Assembly (NCBI GenBank): GCA_035762565.1
Contig: DASTOJ010000325.1
Location: forward strand, 1-34,323
DNA from: AR5 sp035762565
GTDB lineage: Bacteria; Methylomirabilota; Methylomirabilia; Rokubacteriales; CSP1-6
DNA length: 34,323 bases
Reading direction: 5' to 3'
The notes beneath the pieces were generated by a model. It saw only the letters and a list, made by a program, of their open reading frames with translations. It was not told the DNA's origin and ran no database searches. Positions 1 to 8,078 of this stretch are shown here, one piece after another. Made by a program: the position numbers and the translations under genes. Position 1 is the first letter of the stretch, and each line of letters begins with the position of its first letter.

Positions 1-1
1 G

Positions 2-205
2 GGCAAGACCGGAGACGCGCTCGGTCATCCGTTCGAGGCGGTGGCCTGGCTGGCCAACCTCCTCAACCGCCGTGGCCGCCTGCTCGGCCGCGACATGATC
101 GTGATGACGGGCAGCAGCATCACCACCAAGTTCCCCGCGCCCGGCGACCGGCTGCGGTTCGCCGTCGACGGTCTCGGCGAGGTGGCGCTGGAGGTCGCGC
201 CCTAG
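2..205 (+). CDS. 2-keto-4-pentenoate hydratase family protein, C-terminal fragment
   Basis: This is the last 67 codons of a gene that enters from the left edge and stops with TAG at 203-205. The visible protein begins near GDALGHPFEAVAWLAN and continues through a LLGRDMIVMTGSS stretch to KFPAPGDRLRF. These are the conserved C-terminal elements of the MhpD / fumarylacetoacetate-hydrolase-like fold, which hydrates 2-oxo-pent-4-enoates in meta-cleavage aromatic degradation. The family assignment is by recognition. The exact substrate cannot be told from this fragment, and 4-oxalocrotonate decarboxylase, a close homolog, is an alternative. The next gene is convergent and its stop codon abuts this one directly. 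Confidence 0.72.
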   Translation, partial: GKTGDALGHPFEAVAWLANLLNRRGRLLGRDMIVMTGSSITTKFPAPGDRLRFAVDGLGEVALEVAP

Positions 206-718
206 CTAGCCCGGCCGCCGGGTCACGAGCGCGACGAGGCCGGCTGCCGCGATCAGCGCGCCCAGGCCGGCCGCGACGACCACCACGGGGAGCGTGGCGC
301 CGCCGAGCGCGGGGCCGAGCACCGCCCCACCCGCCGCCAGCACGCCCGCCGCCACGACGCCCGCCGCGACGACCGCCAGCCACCGCCGGACCTGGGCGGC
401 GACGACCGACGGACCGACCTCGGCCCCGCGAACGCGCGCGGCGAAGTGCACGAGCGCCAGCAAGAGCACGAGCGTCGCGCCGAACGCGGCCGCGGCCACC
501 GCGTCGACCGCCGGCCGTGCGATCACGAGCGCGAGCGCGTGGGCGATCAGCGCGAGCGAGGCGCCGGCGGTCACCAGGGGCACCAGCCGCCCGAGCACGC
601 CCGCGCCGGCGAGGGCGAGCGCGGCGCCCGCGACCCAGGTGACGGGCGGGGACGGCAGGACCGCCAGCGGGAACGCGACGAGCGCCGCGACGAGGCCCAG
701 CGCCGCCGCGCGCAGCAT
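206..718 (-). CDS. Hydrophobic multi-spanning membrane protein
   Basis: The 170-residue protein is almost wholly hydrophobic, built of Ala, Val, Leu and Gly, with about five or six predicted membrane spans and a basic C-terminus ending TRRPG. I do not recognise a named family. The start is fixed by a TGATG junction: the ATG shares one base with the stop of the DUF58 gene upstream, so the two are translationally coupled. It is the last gene of a DUF4129 / MoxR / DUF58 series. In related clusters such a position is often taken by an accessory membrane protein. A role in the same envelope-associated machinery is inference. Confidence 0.7.
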   Translation of the reverse strand: MLRAAALGLVAALVAFPLAVLPSPPVTWVAGAALALAGAGVLGRLVPLVTAGASLALIAHALALVIARPAVDAVAAAAFGATLVLLLALVHFAARVRGAEVGPSVVAAQVRRWLAVVAAGVVAAGVLAAGGAVLGPALGGATLPVVVVAAGLGALIAAAGLVALVTRRPG

Positions 719-1992
719 CACGCGAGCACCCGGTGCCGGCGCCGCCGGCGCAGCGCTGCCAGGGCGACGTCGAGTGGGCCGGCGCCGTCCCAGTCGACGA
801 CGGTCAACCCGCGGCGGCGGAACTCGTCGAGCTGGACCCGGCGCTCCAGGGCCCAGAGCCGCGCGGCGACGTCGGCGACCGCGCCCCGGGGCACGGCGGC
901 GCGGGCCGGCCCGACCGGCGAGACGGCGATGACGACGAGGTCGAAGCCGCGGGCGGCCAGGTCCGTCGCGGCCCGCACGAAGCGCGGGTCGAGCAGCGGG
1001 CTCAGCGCGACGACCAGAGCCTGCGGCGGCAGGATGCGCGGGGGGATGAGGTCGACGTCGCGGGTCACGTAGGTGAAGACGACCGAGGCGTCCAGCAGCG
1101 TGTCGAGCAGGCGTTGCAGCTGCGCGCGGCCCGAGCCCGGCCTCACCCAGCGGAGCTGGCCGCCGTACTCGATCAGGCCCACGCGGTCCTTCCGGGCGAG
1201 ATAGGCGGCGGCCAGGGCGGCGGCGCCGCGCACGGCGACGTCGACGACCGTGGCGCCGGGCGGGCCCACCTCCGACAGCGTGTCGAGCAGCAGGACGACG
1301 TCGGCGTTCCGCTCGCGGTGGTGCTGCGTCACGTGCAGCGTCCCGAGCCGCAGCGTGGCCCGCCAGTTCACGTGCCGGACGTGATCGCCCGGCGCGAACG
1401 GACGGATGTCGCCGGGCTCGATCCCCTCGCCCTGGGCCGGCGACACGTGGTTGCCGACGAACGTCTGCGTGCGGACCGGACGCGGCGGATGGCGCAGCGG
1501 CGCCAGGTGCGGGTAGACGGCCACGGCCTGCGGCGCGCGATGGCGGGTCTCGGCGGCGGTGAGGCCGAGCGGCCCCCACTGCCGGACGTGGGGGCCGCCC
1601 AGCCGCAGGCGCTGGCGGCCCTCGCAACGGAGCGTGAACTCCCAGCGGACCTCCTCGCCCGCGCGCAGGGCGAGGAAGACGTGGTTGCACCCGCGCTCGA
1701 GTCGGACGCGCGGCGGCAGCGGCTGCAGCAGCTCCACGAGGGGCACCGGCGCGTCGGCGCGCAGCCGGAGGCTCACGGTCACGCGCTCGGCCTCGAACAC
1801 GCGGTCGGCGGACGCCTCCTGGTCGATGCGCAGCGCGGGCGGCGCCGCCGCCCGGCGCCCGACCACGAGCGCGACGACCAGCGGGACGGCGACGACGACG
1901 AGGTCGGCGCGGCCGGTGAGGACGCCGAGGAACAGCGCCCAGCCGGCCAGGGTCAGGAACGAGACGTTGAGCGCCGTCGGACGCCAGCTCAC
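718..1992 (-). CDS. DUF58 domain-containing membrane protein
   Basis: This 424-residue protein has two close transmembrane segments near residues 11-45, then a beta-rich region. The DUF58 signature lies at about 197-237, containing FAPGDHVRHVNWRATLRLG and then a VVLLLDT strand as in a vWA-like fold. DUF58 proteins are regular partners of MoxR ATPases in maturation or assembly of envelope and redox complexes. That is family knowledge, and the client here is unknown. The start is GTG at 1992, chosen because it overlaps the MoxR stop in a GTGA junction. The frame stays open for 26 further codons upstream, but that stretch is the MoxR C-terminus read in another frame. Length is typical for the family. 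Confidence 0.9.
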   Translation of the reverse strand: MSWRPTALNVSFLTLAGWALFLGVLTGRADLVVVAVPLVVALVVGRRAAAPPALRIDQEASADRVFEAERVTVSLRLRADAPVPLVELLQPLPPRVRLERGCNHVFLALRAGEEVRWEFTLRCEGRQRLRLGGPHVRQWGPLGLTAAETRHRAPQAVAVYPHLAPLRHPPRPVRTQTFVGNHVSPAQGEGIEPGDIRPFAPGDHVRHVNWRATLRLGTLHVTQHHRERNADVVLLLDTLSEVGPPGATVVDVAVRGAAALAAAYLARKDRVGLIEYGGQLRWVRPGSGRAQLQRLLDTLLDASVVFTYVTRDVDLIPPRILPPQALVVALSPLLDPRFVRAATDLAARGFDLVVIAVSPVGPARAAVPRGAVADVAARLWALERRVQLDEFRRRGLTVVDWDGAGPLDVALAALRRRRRHRVLA

Positions 1993-2945
1993 GCGGACTC
2001 GGCCGCCGGCGCCGGCACCTGCTGGAGCAGGGTCTCGATCACCTGGGCCGGCGTGGTCCGCGAGACCCACAGCTCCGGCCGCAGCACGAGGCGATGCGCG
2101 AGCGCGGCCACGGCCACGGCCTTGACGTCGTCGGGCAGCACGAACTCGCGCCCGCGGATCGCCGCCTCCGCGCGCGCGAGCTTCAGCACCGCGAGGCTCC
2201 CCCGCGGCGACGCCCCCAGGGCCACGCGGGGATCGGCTCGCGTGGCCTGGGCCAGCGCCACGATGTAGCCCTCCAGCGCGTCGCTCACGAACACGTCCTC
2301 GAGCGCCGCCTGCATGGCCAGCAGCTCCGCCCGGGTGACGAGCGTCGGGACCGTCGCCGCGTCGGTGCGGCGGGCGCGGCGGATCCGCAGGATCTCGCGC
2401 TCGGCCTCCGCCTCCGGATAGCCGACGCCGACGCGCAGCAGGAACCGGTCGAGCTGCGCCTCCGGCAGCGGATAGGTGCCCTCCAGCTCGATGGGATTCT
2501 GGGTGGCGATCACGAGGAACGGCTGCGCCAGCGGGAAGGACTGCCCCTCGACGGTCACCTGGGATTCCTGCATCGCCTCCAGGAGCGCCGCCTGCGTCTT
2601 CGGCGTGGCGCGGTTGATCTCGTCGGCCAGCAGGAGGTTGGTGAAGACGGGCCCGGGCCGGAACTCGAACCGGCCCTCGCGCTGGTCGTAGAGGAAGCTG
2701 CCGGTGATGTCGCTGGGCAGCAGGTCGGGCGTGAACTGGATGCGGCGGAAGCCGAGGTCGAGCGCCTGGGCCAGCAGCCGCGCGATGAGGGTCTTGGCGA
2801 GCCCGGGGTAGTCCTCGACGAGCACGTGGCCGTTGGCCAGGATGCCGGCGAGGATCCGCTCGAGCACGGCGTCCTTGCCCACCACGATGCGTCCGAGCAG
2901 CGCCACCACCTCGCGGGCCCGCTCGGCGACCGCGGCGATCTTCAC
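1989..2945 (-). CDS. MoxR family AAA+ ATPase
   Basis: This is a 318-residue AAA+ ATPase of the MoxR/RavA class, predicted to act as a cytoplasmic chaperone for vWA/DUF58 partners. The Walker A region is EDYPGLAKT at about 44-52, with Ala replacing the usual Gly before Lys. Walker B is LLLADEINRA at about 104-113. Sensor 1 is ATQNP at 147-151, and the QLDRF arginine-finger segment is near 164-168. The start is GTG at 2945, overlapping the stop of the preceding gene in a GTGA junction. A longer frame exists upstream but reads through that neighbour. It sits between the small membrane protein and the DUF58 gene, the canonical arrangement. Confidence 0.94.
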   Translation of the reverse strand: MKIAAVAERAREVVALLGRIVVGKDAVLERILAGILANGHVLVEDYPGLAKTLIARLLAQALDLGFRRIQFTPDLLPSDITGSFLYDQREGRFEFRPGPVFTNLLLADEINRATPKTQAALLEAMQESQVTVEGQSFPLAQPFLVIATQNPIELEGTYPLPEAQLDRFLLRVGVGYPEAEAEREILRIRRARRTDAATVPTLVTRAELLAMQAALEDVFVSDALEGYIVALAQATRADPRVALGASPRGSLAVLKLARAEAAIRGREFVLPDDVKAVAVAALAHRLVLRPELWVSRTTPAQVIETLLQQVPAPAAESA

Positions 2946-3394
2946 GGCTGCTGCTTTTCGATGGCGGCGATCACCGCGCGGAGGCGGGCGAGACCGGGGC
3001 CGCGGCCGGGGCGCCCGCGCGGGCGCGCCACGGGATGCGCCGCCAGCGCCGCCAGCCGCGGCCACAGCGCGTCCTCGAAGTAGCGCCGGCTGCGCCGGGC
3101 CGCGCGGACGTCGCCGACCAGCTCCAGGAAGTGGTGCGGGACGCTGGGTTCGGGCGCGCGGCCCCCGCGCGCCTCGTCGAGCGCCGAGGCCCCGGCCTGC
3201 CCGAGCCGATCGACGAGCGCGCGGCGGAGCTGCAGGAGCGTGCCGCCGACGACGAGCGCCGAGGCCAGCCGGGCCACCAGGGCGCGCCACGGAGGCTCCA
3301 CGTACACGTACACCGGCACCGAGGCGAGGAGCACGACGGCGGCGAGCAGGGCGCAGCGGACGGCAATGCGCGCGAGCGAGCGTTCACCCCGCAC
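2942..3394 (-). CDS. Small membrane protein of the MoxR/DUF58 cluster
   Basis: This 150-residue protein has one clear transmembrane segment at about 13-30, a second likely one at about 37-55, and a basic, charged C-terminal half rich in Arg. The GTG start at 3394 has a GGAGG ribosome-binding site nine bases upstream, inside the end of the DUF4129 gene, giving an 11-base overlap. It ends in a GTGA overlap with the MoxR gene. Unnamed proteins of this size commonly sit between DUF4129 and MoxR genes. I cannot assign a function beyond membership of that complex. Confidence 0.78.
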   Translation of the reverse strand: MRGERSLARIAVRCALLAAVVLLASVPVYVYVEPPWRALVARLASALVVGGTLLQLRRALVDRLGQAGASALDEARGGRAPEPSVPHHFLELVGDVRAARRSRRYFEDALWPRLAALAAHPVARPRGRPGRGPGLARLRAVIAAIEKQQP

Positions 3395-4310
3395 GCGGCG
3401 GAACCTCCGACCCGGAGGGTGGTGGCTCCGTCTCGAGGGCCGCGGTGATCGCGTCCAGGCAGTCGCAGGCGGCGTCGCGCGCGTCGGCGCCCACGGGTCG
3501 GTCGCTGAACCGGGCGACCTCGAAGAGCGCGGTGAGCTGCCGGACGGCGCCGGCCGGCACGGCGAGCCGATCGAGGGTCGTGTGCATGAACTCCGCCGGC
3601 GTCTGCCAGGGGGCCCGGGGAACGTGCGCGCCGGCCAGGGCGTGCTCGAAGCGCCCGTAGGCCCGGATGACCGCGGCGCGCGCGTCAGCCTCCGCCCGCA
3701 GATCGTCGGGGCGGTCGTCGAGGGCGGCGGACGCCAGGGTCGCCCCGGCGGCGCCCGCCCGGCGCGCCCACCACTTCTCCAGCGGTCCGGACAGCGTGAC
3801 GAGAACCATCAGCGCGAAGGTCGCCAGCGCGAACAGCAGGACGAGCGCCGCCACCGTGAAATCGAAGAACGGGACCGAGGTGGGGGCCTTGCGGGCGCTC
3901 GCGAGGAGATCGAGGAGGCCGGCGATTGCGGTGATGGCCGTCTCGATGGGGTGGCCTTCCTCGCCGGACCACCGATGCCAGAGGAGGTACCAGAGGGCTC
4001 CCACCAGCACCAGGAGCGGCAGCAGCGCCAGGACCGCCGACCAGACGGAGCGCCGCTGAGGCGCGCGCGACAGCAGCGGCTCGTCCTCGACCGGCCGCCG
4101 CGGGCGTTGCAGCGCGAGCAGAAGGAGGACCGACAGCGCGAGCAGCGCGACCACGACCATCTGCACCGCCTGGGGCAGGCGGAGCGTGAGGCTCCCGCCG
4201 GGATCCCCCCCGGGAAGCGGCAGCGGACCGGCGGTGGCGGCCAGGGCGAGCAGCAGACCGGCCCCGATCACCACACCCGCCCGGAGCCGCGTGCCCCACC
4301 CGTGTTCCAT
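3384..4310 (-). CDS. DUF4129 domain-containing membrane protein
   Basis: This 308-residue protein has an N-terminal signal-anchor-like span (about 11-28) and further spans near 48-66, 88-110 and 150-175. A cytoplasmic C-terminal DUF4129 domain covers about 205-290, recognised from AYGRFEHALAG, the TPAEFMHTTLDRL segment and LTALFEVARFSDRPV. DUF4129 often forms the C-terminus of membrane transglutaminases in MoxR/DUF58 clusters. Here the transglutaminase core is absent, so this is the stand-alone short form. The ATG start at 4310 lies 33 bases after the anti-sigma-like gene, so the two may be co-transcribed. Confidence 0.85.
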   Translation of the reverse strand: MEHGWGTRLRAGVVIGAGLLLALAATAGPLPLPGGDPGGSLTLRLPQAVQMVVVALLALSVLLLLALQRPRRPVEDEPLLSRAPQRRSVWSAVLALLPLLVLVGALWYLLWHRWSGEEGHPIETAITAIAGLLDLLASARKAPTSVPFFDFTVAALVLLFALATFALMVLVTLSGPLEKWWARRAGAAGATLASAALDDRPDDLRAEADARAAVIRAYGRFEHALAGAHVPRAPWQTPAEFMHTTLDRLAVPAGAVRQLTALFEVARFSDRPVGADARDAACDCLDAITAALETEPPPSGSEVPPRAG

Positions 4311-4343
4311 GCCGAGGCACCGTAGCCCCGCCCCGGCAGGCCG

Positions 4344-4583
4344 TCAAGGCCGCGCGCGGTCGAGCTGCCGGAGCAGGAAGTCGCGCAGGCGCCGGCGCAG
4401 CTCGTCCGGCATCTCCACCCTGGCCGCGTCACCGACGACGCCGACGGTCCGACGGTAGGTCGCCAGGTACACGGCGCACTCGTCGCACTCCGCCAGGTGC
4501 GTCTCCAGCTCCGCGCCAGCGCCGGAGTCGAGCGTGGCCTCGAGATACTCCCCGAGGACGGCGATGGCCTCGCGGCAGGTCAC
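4344..4583 (-). CDS. zf-HC2 anti-sigma-factor-like zinc-binding protein
   Basis: This 79-residue protein begins MTCREAIAVLGEYLEATLD and carries an HxxxCxxC zinc motif (HLAECDEC) with Cys3 as a likely additional ligand. That is the pattern of ZAS/zf-HC2 anti-sigma factors that hold ECF sigma factors. No transmembrane segment follows; the C-terminus is an amphipathic basic helix instead, so it is a soluble single-domain form. The start is GTG at 4583, 13 bases after the flavoprotein stop. A clear paralog lies at 10668-10901 and shares MTCRE, the HC2 motif, YLATY, RVEMP and the C-terminal helix. No sigma factor gene is in the window, so an anti-sigma role is inference; a zinc or redox sensor is an alternative. 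Confidence 0.82.
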   Translation of the reverse strand: MTCREAIAVLGEYLEATLDSGAGAELETHLAECDECAVYLATYRRTVGVVGDAARVEMPDELRRRLRDFLLRQLDRARP

Positions 4584-4596
4584 GGCCGGCCCCGCC

Positions 4597-6201
4597 TCAG
4601 GCCTGGCGCGAGGAGATGAGCTGCTCGACGAACCCGCGCAACGGCGGCATCGTCGCGAACATCGCCTGGAAGGCCTCGCGATCGACGGCGAGCACGTTGG
4701 TGGCAGACACCGCCCGGACCGTGGCCGAGCGCGGCGCGTCGCTCACGAGGGCGATCTCGCCGAAGCATTCGCCCACCCCCAGCCGGCGCACCGGCGCCTC
4801 GCCGTGGCCCGGCACGGACTTGAGCACCTCCACCTCGCCCTCGGTGACGACGTAGAGCCACTCGCCGCGGTCGCCCTCGCGGAAGACCACCTGGCCCGGC
4901 TCGAAGTACTCGCGGCGCACGCCGAGCGCGCGGTCGGTCTTGAGCTGGACGATGTCGGGCGGCAGCACGAGGTCGAGCGTCCAGTCGGTCGCCACCCGGA
5001 GCTTGCGATCGAGCCCCGGCAGCTTCATGAGGTAGATCGTCCGCCACAGCCACCAGGCCAGGAAGCCGGAGAGCTTGATGCCGAAGACCTCCGCCACGGC
5101 CGAGCGCCGGCCCAGCGCGCCCATCTTGCCGAGCGCGGTGAAGGCGAAGGCCTTCCGGTCCTCGCCCCGCAGCGTGGCCACGATGTTGCGGGCCGCGCAT
5201 GCGGCCTGGCGCGTGGCGTGCTGGGCGGTGGGCGGGCAGAACTCGCCGGTCCTGGCGTCCCGGACGGCGGCGCAGTCGCCGACGGCCCACAGCCCCGGGA
5301 CCTCGGGGACCTCGAGGAACGGATCGACGAGGATCCGGCCCCGCTCCTTCTTGACGGGCAGCATGGCCACCAGGGGGTTGGGGCCCGACGGGACCGTGCT
5401 CACCAGCGTGCGCGTGGCGATGCGGTCGCCGCCCTCGAGCAGCGCCGTGTCGGCGGTGGCGCCGTGCAGCCGCGTGTCGAGCCGGATCTCCACGCCGCGC
5501 TTCATCAAGAGGGTCTGGGCGAACTCCGCGAGCGACTTCGGCAGCTCGGGCAGGATCAGCCCGCCCGCGTGCAGCAGCACGACCCGGATCTCCTCGGGTC
5601 TGAGGTTGCGGAAGCTCCGGGCGGCGGCGCGGACGAAGTCGTTCAGCTCGGCCACCGCCTCCACGCCCGAGAACCCGCCGCCCGCCACCACGAACGTGAG
5701 CAGGGCGCGCCGCAGCCCGGGGTCCTGCTCGATGTCGGCCTCCTCCAGGGTGTGGATGATGCGGTTGCGGAGCGCCAGCGCGTCGCCCAGGTACTTGAAC
5801 GGCAGCGCGTACTCGGCCAGCCCGGGCTGGCCGGCGAAGGAGGTGACGTTGCCGAGCGCCACCACGAGGTGATCGAAGTGCAGGTGGTGCTGGCGGCTGC
5901 CGAAGCCCGCCGCCGACTGCACGCTGCGGTGCTGGAGGTCGATCGACTCGACGGTGCGCGTGTAGAGGTTGGTGCTCGGGCACAGGCGGCGGATGGGGGT
6001 GATGGTGTCGAGCACGCCGATGCTGCCCGAGATGACCTCCGGCAGCATGGGCTGGAACACCATGTAGTTCTCGCGGCTGACGAGCCCCAGCTCCACCTCG
6101 CCGCGGCGCAGCTCGGCCTTGAGCAGCTTTTCGAGGGTGAGCGCCGTGTAGACGCCGCCGAAGCCGCCGCCGAGGATCAGGATACGGGTGGGCTGGCTCA
6201 T
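4597..6201 (-). CDS. NDH-2-like FAD/NAD(P) oxidoreductase with C-terminal cyclic-nucleotide-binding domain
   Basis: This 534-residue two-part protein has residues 1-400 as a type II NADH dehydrogenase-like disulfide reductase fold. It shows GGGFGG at 11-16 for FAD, a second dinucleotide motif GGGFSG at 174-179 for NAD(P)H, and VPGLWAVGDCA at about 301-311, the second FAD contact. A hydrophobic stretch (SGFLAWWLWRTIYLM, about 378-392) probably attaches it to the membrane, as in NDH-2. Residues about 425-530 are a CRP-type cyclic-nucleotide-binding domain with an intact phosphate-binding cassette (FGEIALVSDAPRSAT, Glu482 and Arg491). It should pass electrons from NAD(P)H to quinone, with activity or location gated by a cyclic nucleotide. 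The start is ATG at 6201 with GGGGAGGA upstream, in an ATGA overlap with the cyclase gene. Confidence 0.92.
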   Translation of the reverse strand: MSQPTRILILGGGFGGVYTALTLEKLLKAELRRGEVELGLVSRENYMVFQPMLPEVISGSIGVLDTITPIRRLCPSTNLYTRTVESIDLQHRSVQSAAGFGSRQHHLHFDHLVVALGNVTSFAGQPGLAEYALPFKYLGDALALRNRIIHTLEEADIEQDPGLRRALLTFVVAGGGFSGVEAVAELNDFVRAAARSFRNLRPEEIRVVLLHAGGLILPELPKSLAEFAQTLLMKRGVEIRLDTRLHGATADTALLEGGDRIATRTLVSTVPSGPNPLVAMLPVKKERGRILVDPFLEVPEVPGLWAVGDCAAVRDARTGEFCPPTAQHATRQAACAARNIVATLRGEDRKAFAFTALGKMGALGRRSAVAEVFGIKLSGFLAWWLWRTIYLMKLPGLDRKLRVATDWTLDLVLPPDIVQLKTDRALGVRREYFEPGQVVFREGDRGEWLYVVTEGEVEVLKSVPGHGEAPVRRLGVGECFGEIALVSDAPRSATVRAVSATNVLAVDREAFQAMFATMPPLRGFVEQLISSRQA

Positions 6202-8066
6202 CGTGGGTCCTCCCCCGCGTTGGACACGGCGCGCGGCGCCGCCGGTGCGGCGGCGGCCGCCAGCACGCCCTCGATGACCGCCCGGTCCCCGGCGTCCACC
6301 GAGGTGAGGTGGATCCGCGTGAGTCGCATGCCGCCGCGCTCGACGGCGCCCGTGACCTTGCCGTAGACGTCGCCCGACTCGCGGGCCGGATCGGCATAGG
6401 CCAGGCGCAGGCGGACGTTGGTGAGCGCCGCCAGCTCCACGCTCACCGCCGCCTCGAGCGAGCGCCGTCCCAGGCGGCGCACGGTTCCGGTGAAGGCGCC
6501 GGCGTGGACCCGCTTGCCCTCGACGACGGCACCCGTCACCGGCAGCTCGACCTCGACGCCGTCGTCGCCGCCGGCCTCGGGCAACCGCCGGGCGAACCGG
6601 CCGCCGAGCGCGCGCAGCTCGTAGAGCGCCACCGGCGCGTCGAGGCCTTTCAGCTCGACCGAGATCGGCGGCGCCACCTCGGCCAGGCCGCCCAGCCGCT
6701 CCACCGTCGCGGCCGTCACGAGGATCTGGCCCCCGACGGTGCAGCCCTCGACGCGGGCCGCCAGGTTGACGGCGGCGCCGACGACGGCGTACTTCGTCCG
6801 CTGCTCGGAGCCGATGTTGCCGACGACGGCCTCGCCCGTGTGCAGGCCGATCCCCATCTCGAAACCGGGCCGGCCCCGCGCGGCGTTGTCCCGGTTGAGC
6901 GCCGCCATCGCGCGCTGCATGGCCAGCGCCGCCGCCGCCGCCCGCTCGGCGTGGTCCGGGTGCTCCACCGGCGCGCCGAAGACGGCGAAGATAGCGTCGC
7001 CGATGAACTCGTTGATGGTGCCGCCGTGCTCGATCACGAGGTCCGCCATCCGGCCCAGGTAGTCGTTGAGGACGTCCATGACCCCGGCCGGATCGCCGTG
7101 CTCGGCGAACCGCGTGTAGCCGCGCAGATCGGACATGAGCACGGTGATCTCGCGCTTGTGCCCGCCCAGCCGGAGGCCGTCGGGCGAGTCCAGCAGCGTG
7201 CGGACCACCTCGGGGGACACGTAGCGGCCGAACGCGTTGCGGATGAGGTCGCGCTGGCGCAGGCCCTCGACCATCCCGTTGAAGGCGCGCGTGAGCACGC
7301 CGACCTCGTCCCGCGAGCCCACCGGCAGCGACTGCGCGAGGTCCCCGTCCGCCACCCGGGCCACGGCCCCGGTGAGCGCGCTGATCGGCCGCGTGAGCCG
7401 GCGCGCGAAGAGCAGGCCGAGCAGCAGCGCGCACAGTGCGCCGGCCGCCGAGCCCCGCAGCACCGTCGCGTCCAGCTCGCGCAGCCGGTCGAGGAACACG
7501 TCGACCTGGTAGTCCACGCTCAGGAGCGCGACGGCGCGCCCCTCGGCGTCCACGATGGGCGCGACGGCGCTGATCCACGTGCCGCGCGCGTTGCGGTAGG
7601 CGCCGGTGTAGCGGGCGACACCGTCCTCCAGGCTCCAGGCGATCGGGTCGATCAGCTCGGGCGCCAGCGGGTACCAGCTTCCGGGGGGCTCGGCCTCGTC
7701 GCTGGTGACGATCACCCGCGCCCGCCGGCCCGGTGCGTCGTACTCGACCAGCGTGCGGATCGGCGTCGTCAGCAGCACCTCGCGCTGCACGGCGGCGAGC
7801 GCCTCGCGCAGCCGGCGGTAGGCGGGTGAGTCGGCGCGCGGCGCGCGGTGGACCTCGGCGTGCTGCGCGGGATCGATCAGCAGGACCGCGACCCGCGCGA
7901 TGTTGAGCAGCTGGGTGCCGACCGCGTCCTCCAGCTCGCGCTTCTGGCGCTCGCGCACCAGCACGCCGACGATCGCCACGCTCAGGAACGTCAGCACGGC
8001 GAAGGCGACCGCCAGGCGGACGGCCAGGCGCCGCCAGGCAGGCAGCGCCGCGCGCGGGGCGCCCAC
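6198..8066 (-). CDS. Membrane class III adenylate/guanylate cyclase (sensor-HAMP-cyclase)
   Basis: This 622-residue receptor-type cyclase has TM1 at about 15-37, an extracytoplasmic sensor region of about 160 residues with a Cache/PAS-like SVDYQVD end, and TM2 at about 203-221. HAMP spans about 221-275 and the class III catalytic domain about 300-485. The metal-binding aspartates are Asp313 (MSDLRGYTRF) and Asp357 (FIGDAIFAVFG). The transition-state pair Asn434 and Arg438 is present (VNLAAR). The purine-selecting positions are unusual: Glu353 where adenylate cyclases have Lys, and Ala427 where Asp, Thr or Cys is expected, so cAMP versus cGMP cannot be called. Residues about 500-605 form a beta-rich C-terminal domain faintly like PilZ. 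The GTG start lies 12 bases after doxX, and the gene overlaps the cyclic-nucleotide-binding flavoprotein by four bases. Confidence 0.92.
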   Translation of the reverse strand: MGAPRAALPAWRRLAVRLAVAFAVLTFLSVAIVGVLVRERQKRELEDAVGTQLLNIARVAVLLIDPAQHAEVHRAPRADSPAYRRLREALAAVQREVLLTTPIRTLVEYDAPGRRARVIVTSDEAEPPGSWYPLAPELIDPIAWSLEDGVARYTGAYRNARGTWISAVAPIVDAEGRAVALLSVDYQVDVFLDRLRELDATVLRGSAAGALCALLLGLLFARRLTRPISALTGAVARVADGDLAQSLPVGSRDEVGVLTRAFNGMVEGLRQRDLIRNAFGRYVSPEVVRTLLDSPDGLRLGGHKREITVLMSDLRGYTRFAEHGDPAGVMDVLNDYLGRMADLVIEHGGTINEFIGDAIFAVFGAPVEHPDHAERAAAAALAMQRAMAALNRDNAARGRPGFEMGIGLHTGEAVVGNIGSEQRTKYAVVGAAVNLAARVEGCTVGGQILVTAATVERLGGLAEVAPPISVELKGLDAPVALYELRALGGRFARRLPEAGGDDGVEVELPVTGAVVEGKRVHAGAFTGTVRRLGRRSLEAAVSVELAALTNVRLRLAYADPARESGDVYGKVTGAVERGGMRLTRIHLTSVDAGDRAVIEGVLAAAAAPAAPRAVSNAGEDPR

Positions 8067-8078
8067 CCCGGGCCCCGA

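Noticed and set aside
4534..6366. Long plus-strand open frame opposite the NDH-2-like gene
   Set aside because: Low-complexity Arg/Ala/His sequence antisense to a gene with clear motifs. Shadow frame.
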